This document shows, piece after piece, positions 14,257 through 15,018 of a DNA stretch of 15,018 nucleotides. Numbering within the stretch: position 1 is the first letter of the stretch; every line of letters starts with the position of its first letter. Under the pieces are notes generated by a model. The model was given only the letters and a program-made list of their open reading frames with translations. It was not told the DNA's origin and did no database searches. Where the stretch lies: positions 1-15,018 of the forward strand of contig JANYFQ010000256.1 of NCBI GenBank assembly GCA_025362615.1. Direction: 5' to 3'. The position numbers and the translations under genes were made by a program. This DNA comes from Hymenobacter sp. GTDB taxonomy: Bacteria > Bacteroidota > Bacteroidia > Cytophagales > Hymenobacteraceae.

Positions 14257-14264
14257 TAAATGTA
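14257..14264 (-). promoter_or_regulatory. Weak candidate -7 box of the radical SAM gene
   Basis: TACATTTA on the - strand matches TAnnTTTG except for the last base and lies 23 bases before ATG 14233. No TTTG lies at the right distance upstream. This is a weak call, made because a promoter is needed after the strong terminator at 14360-14399. Confidence 0.3.
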
Positions 14265-14356
14265 GGGTACAGCGGGGAATAATGCCGCCTGGTAAAGCTA
14301 ATCTGGTTGGAAATAGTTTCGGGAGCGGGCGGGTTTGCTGGGTTGGCATTCGACCC

Positions 14357-14399
14357 AAAAAAACGCCCCCGCCGCCCTTGCGGGCCACGGGGGCGTTTT
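14357..14399 (-). terminator. Intrinsic terminator of the T9SS cargo gene
   Basis: AAAACGCCCCCG (14360-14371) pairs perfectly with CGGGGGCGTTTT (14388-14399), and an inner GCCC/GGGC stem (14374-14377 with 14382-14385) extends it. On the - strand the hairpin is followed by a seven-base T run (complement of 14357-14363). It separates the T9SS cargo gene from the radical SAM gene. Confidence 0.92.
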
Positions 14400-14412
14400 G
14401 CTGTGCGCCGCC

Positions 14413-14516
14413 ATTAGCTTTTAGCTGATAGCTGATGGCTGATAGCGGTGGCCTGAAAGCGGCAACTTTCTGCCTATCAAAGCGAAGCTAACAGCTAACC
14501 GCCATCAGCTAACCAA
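14413..14516. repeat. Inverted-repeat element with TTAGCTGAT units
   Basis: The left part (14413-14449) is built of TTAGCTGATAGCTGATGGCT-like units. The right part (about 14485-14516) holds the reverse complement, such as GCCATCAGCTAACC. The right edge stops two bases before the TAG (14519-14521) of the neighbouring gene. The pairing is imperfect but covers both ends. Confidence 0.7.
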
Positions 14517-14518
14517 CC

Positions 14519-15018
14519 CTACTCCACCACCAGCGCCTTGCCAACGGCCCCGAAGGCGGTATCGACCCGCAGCAGGTAGCGGCCCGTGGGCAGGCCCGCC
14601 ACGTCGAGCCGCAACGGGGCCGCGCCCGGCGGCACCGGCAGCCGGCGCACGGCCTGCCCCAGCCCGTTGTAGAGCGTGGCCGTGGCCGCGCCCCCCGCCC
14701 GCAAGGCGGCCGGCACTTCCAACGTAGCGACGCTATGCGCCGGGTTGGGGTAGAGCTGGATTTGGGCGGCCAGGGCCGGGTTGCGGGCGCTGAGCACGGT
14801 GCTGAAATCGAGCGTAGCGGGCCGCGAACGCAGGCGCGGCACCACCGACCCGGCGCACAAGTTAGTGACGCTGACCTGGTAGGGCGTATTGGGCAGCAGG
14901 CCCGTGGCCGTGTGGCCGGTGTTGGGGACGGTACTTTGGCCAACGGAAAACACCGCCGGGGCCGCGCTGCCGCCCCCGCTCAGCGGCTGCCAGATGACCT
15001 GGTAGGAGAAGGTGCCCA
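14519..15018 (-). CDS. T9SS cargo protein, C-terminal part (fibronectin III-like plus sorting domain), partial
   Basis: The frame is open to the right window edge, so the N-terminus is missing. About 166 residues are visible. The first 70 or so (GTFSYQVIWQPLSGGG, then GHTATGLLPNTPYQVSVTNL) have the pattern of a fibronectin type III domain, with the late LxPxTxYxVxV phrase. From IQLYPNPAHSVATLEVPA onward, through ATLYNGLGQAVRRLPV and LPTGRYLLRVD to the final ALVVE, it is a typical Por/T9SS type A sorting domain. The protein should therefore be exported to the cell surface or medium. Its enzymatic or adhesive part lies outside the window. A repeat element and a strong terminator follow the stop codon. 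Confidence 0.9.
   Translation of the reverse strand, partial: GTFSYQVIWQPLSGGGSAAPAVFSVGQSTVPNTGHTATGLLPNTPYQVSVTNLCAGSVVPRLRSRPATLDFSTVLSARNPALAAQIQLYPNPAHSVATLEVPAALRAGGAATATLYNGLGQAVRRLPVPPGAAPLRLDVAGLPTGRYLLRVDTAFGAVGKALVVE

Overview
The window looks like chromosomal DNA of a GC-rich member of the Bacteroidota, most like Hymenobacter or a close relative in the Cytophagales. The evidence is three proteins ending in type IX secretion (Por) sorting tails, lipoprotein and glycine-zipper genes of Bacteroidota style, candidate promoters of the TTTG / TAnnTTTG type, and an alpha-2-macroglobulin / PBP1C pair. No rRNA, tRNA, CRISPR array, transposase or phage gene was seen.

Layout. The left part (1-4154) reads on the + strand: the 3' end of an alpha-2-macroglobulin-like gene, pbpC (peptidoglycan glycosyltransferase/transpeptidase), a secreted glycine-zipper protein, and an NTF2/SnoaL-like lipoprotein. 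Everything from 4252 to the right end reads on the - strand. In order along the coordinates these are a DUF779 protein and the NAD-dependent aldehyde dehydrogenase upstream of it (one operon), an RmlD-type dTDP-4-dehydrorhamnose reductase, a delta-60-repeat T9SS cargo protein, an M43 (pappalysin/cytophagalysin) metalloprotease with a T9SS tail, a DUF4130/TIGR03915-type DNA metabolism protein, a possible 61-aa Cys-rich small protein, a TIGR03916-type radical SAM DNA modification/repair protein, and the C-terminal part of another T9SS cargo protein.

The most interesting functional unit is the radical SAM / DUF4130 pair (11468-14233). Family knowledge links the two as an uncharacterised DNA repair or modification module. 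Here the radical SAM protein also carries a helix-hairpin-helix region and ends in QLDLF, the textbook form of a beta sliding clamp binding motif. This suggests a replication-coupled activity.

The most striking DNA-level feature is a crowd of unrelated inverted-repeat elements. Nearly every one sits directly at a stop codon or in the start region of a gene (366-463, 2887-3002, 4172-4255, 4639-4809, 12473-12668, 12869-12968, 14413-14516). One repeat-like tract lies in frame inside the pbpC transpeptidase domain (1849-1986).

Two genes have N-terminal coding that is out of frame with the body of the gene: the aldehyde dehydrogenase (one base missing near 6283) and the M43 protease (two compensating one-base shifts at a T run and a C run). 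These are either sequencing or assembly errors or real lesions or switches. They decide whether the protease has a signal peptide at all.
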